DNA from: Thermoflexales bacterium
GTDB taxonomy: Bacteria > Chloroflexota > Anaerolineae > Fen-1058
DNA: 20,357 nt
NCBI GenBank assembly: GCA_016931085.1
Contig: JAFGFO010000230.1
Span: 1-20,357 of the forward strand
Reading direction: 5' to 3'
Part shown: positions 17,817 through 20,357 of the stretch, one piece after another
How positions within the stretch are numbered: position 1 is the stretch's first letter
Layout: each line of letters starts with the position of its first letter
The notes under the pieces: generated by a model
What the model was told of the DNA's origin: nothing
What the model saw: the letters and a program-made list of their open reading frames with translations, nothing else
Database searches by the model: none
Made by a program: the position numbers and the translations under genes

Positions 17817-17849
17817 ACCTCCCCGAAAGCTCTAAGCTTTCGGGGAGGT
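17817..17849. repeat. Perfect 15-bp inverted repeat with 3-nt loop in a divergent gap
   Basis: ACCTCCCCGAAAGCT (17817-17831), loop CTA and AGCTTTCGGGGAGGT (17835-17849) pair completely. The flanking genes point away from it, so it terminates neither, and no T-run follows. It lies about 70 bp upstream of the -10 of the downstream gene. Likely a dispersed palindromic repeat, or a protein-binding palindrome. Confidence 0.75.
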
Positions 17850-17916
17850 TGACCCACTTGAGCGATTTGCTACGAATGCCCGGTTTGCCCCTATGATACC
17901 ATAATTAATTCGATTG

Positions 17917-17925
17917 TGCTATAAT
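17917..17925 (+). promoter_or_regulatory. Extended -10 promoter of the enolase-family gene
   Basis: TGCTATAAT is a perfect extended -10 hexamer. I see no good -35 at 16-18 bp, as is usual for extended -10 promoters. Transcription would start near 17932, giving a leader of about 54 nt. Confidence 0.6.
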
Positions 17926-17950
17926 ATGTTTGCCTGCTCGTCACCCGGAC

Positions 17951-17985
17951 AATTAATAATTAACAATTAACAATTAACAATTAAT
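17951..17985 (+). repeat. Five tandem 7-bp units (AATTAAY) abutting the start codon
   Basis: AATTAAT, then AATTAAC three times, then AATTAAT run directly into ATG 17986. The array occupies the place where a Shine-Dalgarno site should be, and none is present. The leader is therefore A/T-only and probably unstructured. Confidence 0.85.
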
Positions 17986-19050
17986 ATGCTTATTACAGAC
18001 GTTCAAATCATCCCCGTCGAGCTAAAACTGCGCACGCCGCATCACACGGCCTACCGTGCCAGCACGGACCGCGTGCAGCTCGTCTTTGTGCGCGTCGAGA
18101 CCCGCCGGCAGGCAGACCATGCCTGGGGCTGCGCGGCGTTTGACCCGGCCCTGACCGGTGAGACGCTGGAATCGGTGACCCAGGCGTGCCAGGCCTGCGC
18201 CGAGCGCGCCCGCGATCTGAATCCCCTGAACACCGAGTACGCCCTGGCGGAGATCGCCAGCCTCACCGAGGGCCTCCCCTCGGCGCGCTGCGCCTTTGAC
18301 ATGATCTTTCACGACCTGCTCGGCCTGGCGGCCGGCTTGCCGCTTTACCGGCTGCTGGGCGGTTACCGCAACCGGATCCAAACCTCTGTCACCGTCAGCC
18401 TGGCCGGCGTGCAAGAGACGGTCGAGGAGGCCAGCGCTCGCGCAAGCTTGGGTTTTCGCATGCTCAAGATCAAGGGGGGGCTTGACCCCGAAGAGGACGT
18501 CCGCCGTGTGCAGGCCGTCCACAACGCCTTGCCGGGGCTTACCCTGCGCCTGGACGCCGACCAGGGTTACAGCGTCCGGCAGGCGCTCGACGTCGCTCGC
18601 GCTCTGGAGGGAGAGTTGGAAATGTTGGAACAACCGACCCCGGCTGGCGACCTGGATGCTATGAGCGAGGTGGCCCGCCACAGCCCAGTGCCCATCCTAG
18701 CCAGCCAGAGCTTGCGCGAGCCGCCCTCGGCGTTAGAGATTGCCAGCCGGCGGGCTGCCCACGGCCTAAACGTCAAGCTGTCTACCTGTGGGGGGCTGAG
18801 CTGCGCTCGCCAGGTGGACGCCATTGCCCGCGCGGCCCGGCTGTCTGTCATGGTCGGCTGCCTGCACGAACCGGCGCTGCTCATCGCAGCCGGGTTGGGC
18901 CTGGCCCTGAGCAGCCCCAACGTCCGCTACGCCGACCTCGACGGGCACTTTGATCTGCTGAACGATCCCACCCGTCCGGGCTTTCGTTTCGAGGACGGTT
19001 GGCTCATCGCCGGCGAGGAGCCCGGCCTGGGCTGCGCGGTCGATTTGTAG
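17986..19050 (+). CDS. Enolase-superfamily enzyme (MR/MLE type), dipeptide-epimerase-like, 354 aa
   Basis: Family members remove the proton next to a carboxylate, for example in L-Ala-D/L-Glu epimerase, which recycles cell-wall dipeptides. The N-terminal cap (1-125) is followed by a TIM barrel with the KxK pair K161/K163 (MLKIKGG), first metal ligand D190 (RLDAD), second metal ligand E215 (MLEQP) and the second catalytic lysine K264 (NVKL). Their spacing matches dipeptide epimerases closely. The third metal ligand, normally Asp in ADES, is replaced: residues 239-242 read ASQS (S240, Q241). The end, YADLDGHFDLL, is family-typical. The cytoplasmic product is a true enolase-family protein, but substrate and activity are uncertain. 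It starts directly after a 7-bp repeat with no ribosome binding site; the ATG agrees with the family's usual N-terminus (I.. .. .. P...P). It faces an MFS gene tail to tail. Confidence 0.92.
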   Translation: MLITDVQIIPVELKLRTPHHTAYRASTDRVQLVFVRVETRRQADHAWGCAAFDPALTGETLESVTQACQACAERARDLNPLNTEYALAEIASLTEGLPSARCAFDMIFHDLLGLAAGLPLYRLLGGYRNRIQTSVTVSLAGVQETVEEASARASLGFRMLKIKGGLDPEEDVRRVQAVHNALPGLTLRLDADQGYSVRQALDVARALEGELEMLEQPTPAGDLDAMSEVARHSPVPILASQSLREPPSALEIASRRAAHGLNVKLSTCGGLSCARQVDAIARAARLSVMVGCLHEPALLIAAGLGLALSSPNVRYADLDGHFDLLNDPTRPGFRFEDGWLIAGEEPGLGCAVDL

Positions 19051-19053
19051 GAT

Positions 19054-20253
19054 TTAACGTCTCCCCGCAACCTGGACGATCAGAAAAGCGCCCACCAGCA
19101 GAAGCGCAACCACTCCGTAAGCGGCCCCGATGCCGACCGCGTCAGCCAGGCGTCCGAGCACCAGGGGCAGAGTCAATATCGCCGTGCCCGACGCCAGGGT
19201 GGCACGGGCGCTGGCCTGGACCGTGTCGCTGGTGGTGCCGATTGCCAGCGAGAGGATCAAGGGGTACAGGGTGGCAATCCCCAGGCCGGTGAGAAACAGG
19301 CCGCTCAGCCCCAGGAAAACGCCGCCGCTCTTCCAGAAAAGCATAAAGCCAAGGCCGGCCAGTAGGATAGAGACACTGATCACTTGGGACGTAGGAAAGC
19401 GCTGCACCAGGCGGCTGCCGGCCATGCGCCCAAGGATCATGCCGGCAAAGAACAGGCTGACAGCTTGGGCGGCGTCAGCTTTGAGCATCCCCAGCACGTT
19501 CTCCAGGTAGTCGGCGCTCCACGAGATCATGCAGAATTCGGCCGAAACCGCCAGAACGAGTGCTAACCAGTAAACCCAGAACAGGCTGGGCAAGGGCTGT
19601 TTGGTGTGAGTCTGGTCTGGCTGGGCAGCCGCCGCTGCCCAGCCAGCGGGCGTTGTCGGGGAGGGCGTTTTTCCCAAGCCCCAGTACAGCAAGAGCGGTG
19701 TAAAGGCCACGATCCCCAGGGCCATCCGCCAGCCGCCGCTAAAGCGGGCGAACAGCCCTATCATCAAGGGCGCGGTAGCTGCCGCCAGTGTGGAAATGAC
19801 GTTCGCTTCCGACAGAGCCACGGCGCGCAGTTCGCCGTGCTGGTCGGACAGGGCAACTGGAACGATGACGAGGATCAGGGAACCGATCAAGCCCATGAGA
19901 AAAGAAGCGCCGATGGTTATGACCGGCGTCCTGCCGGTCACCAGGAGCAGGGCACCCAGGCTCATCCCCAAGGCTCCAATCCACAGCGAGCGCCAACGAC
20001 CGATGCGTTGAATCAGCCAGTGCCCGCCTAGACCAACCAGCAAGATGCCGGCTGCAAAGGCCGTGAAGTGCAGGCTGCTGACGGTGTAAGACAGGTCAAG
20101 CTCGTCTTTCAGGAAAGGCGTGATTGGACCGAGGACATTGAGCAAATAGCCGTAGAAGGCCAGAAACAGATAAGCCAGCCAGGTAAAGCGATCTCTGTGA
20201 AAGGTTTGAGCCACAAGTTTTCTCCACATGCCATTTCTCAATGGCGCCGCCAT
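19054..20253 (-). CDS. Major facilitator superfamily (MFS) transporter, 399 aa
   Basis: An inner-membrane secondary transporter with about 12 helices in two halves joined by a hydrophilic loop at residues 194-222 (TPSPTTPAG...QTHTKQP). The cytoplasmic loop 2-3 carries a degenerate motif A, GGHWLIQRIGRWR (76-88), and the second half has the corresponding GRMAGSRLVQRF. Length is normal for 12-helix MFS. The substrate cannot be told from the sequence. The start at 20253 (MAAPLRNG) has no clear ribosome binding site; a second in-frame ATG (M9, 20229) is preceded by the same TGAGAAATGGC sequence and is an equal candidate. It is convergent with the enolase-family gene, with only 3 bp between the stops and no terminator. 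A shared substrate pathway is possible but supported only by adjacency. Confidence 0.92.
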   Translation of the reverse strand: MAAPLRNGMWRKLVAQTFHRDRFTWLAYLFLAFYGYLLNVLGPITPFLKDELDLSYTVSSLHFTAFAAGILLVGLGGHWLIQRIGRWRSLWIGALGMSLGALLLVTGRTPVITIGASFLMGLIGSLILVIVPVALSDQHGELRAVALSEANVISTLAAATAPLMIGLFARFSGGWRMALGIVAFTPLLLYWGLGKTPSPTTPAGWAAAAAQPDQTHTKQPLPSLFWVYWLALVLAVSAEFCMISWSADYLENVLGMLKADAAQAVSLFFAGMILGRMAGSRLVQRFPTSQVISVSILLAGLGFMLFWKSGGVFLGLSGLFLTGLGIATLYPLILSLAIGTTSDTVQASARATLASGTAILTLPLVLGRLADAVGIGAAYGVVALLLVGAFLIVQVAGRR

Positions 20254-20357
20254 TTCTCATCGTGATAAAAAGTATCTACTCAGCCACAACTCTTTTTTAC
20301 CACAAAGTACACCAAGTACACTAAGAATAAGAGTCTTTCCTTTGTGCCCGCCGATCC
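20254..20357. other. Non-coding end of window with a 9-bp direct repeat
   Basis: No gene seen. AAGTACACC (20305-20313) and AAGTACACT (20314-20322) lie side by side next to ACCACA. From memory this ACCACAAAG/ACCAAG style belongs to a common bacterial intergenic repeat. No convincing promoter for the MFS gene was found; TTGTGG followed by TATCAC at 16 bp on the minus strand is only a weak candidate. Confidence 0.5.

Overview
The window holds five genes on GC-rich DNA. It looks like a chromosomal segment of a bacterium that I would place, with moderate confidence, in the Chloroflexota (Anaerolineae/Caldilineae-like). The reasons are the very large exported LamG/DUF11 protein ending in a VYLPVVLR-type tail, the cytoplasmic multi-zinc-ribbon membrane protein, and short intergenic repeat families. 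No marker gene settles the phylum.

Layout: 1-1161 (minus) is the N-terminal 387 codons of the translational GTPase TypA/BipA, cut by the window edge. A 196-bp gap carries two divergent, nearly abutting promoters. Then 1358-16855 (plus) is a single uninterrupted gene of 5165 codons, about 76% of the window. It encodes a giant exported mosaic protein: signal peptide, N-terminal soluble domain, membrane pair and coiled coil, calcium-binding TSP3-like repeats, an unrecognised module, a roughly 280-residue hydrophobic multi-helix block, a second unrecognised module, more TSP3 repeats, five LamG-type domains, many Ig-like domains, a CBM9-like module, a proprotein-convertase P-domain, a Big_5 domain, two DUF11 repeats and a short hydrophobic tail. 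A 50-nt hairpin separates it from the convergent gene 16940-17692 (minus), a four-zinc-ribbon, two-helix membrane protein. A 293-bp divergent gap contains a perfect 15-bp hairpin, an extended -10 promoter and a 7-bp tandem repeat that abuts the next start codon. Then 17986-19050 (plus) is an enolase-superfamily enzyme (dipeptide-epimerase-like) with an altered third metal-ligand position. 19054-20253 (minus) is a 12-helix MFS transporter, convergent with it and separated by 3 bp. The last 104 bases are non-coding with a 9-bp direct repeat.

How they fit: typA is housekeeping. The giant protein is probably a cell-surface or extracellular glycan/protein-binding protein. The enolase-family enzyme and the transporter may belong to one catabolic or scavenging function, but only adjacency supports that. 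The most distinctive points are the giant protein's architecture (an internal helical hydrophobic block inside an exported adhesin-like protein), the translation of several intergenic-type repeats in frame within it, and the non-canonical active site of the enolase-family enzyme.
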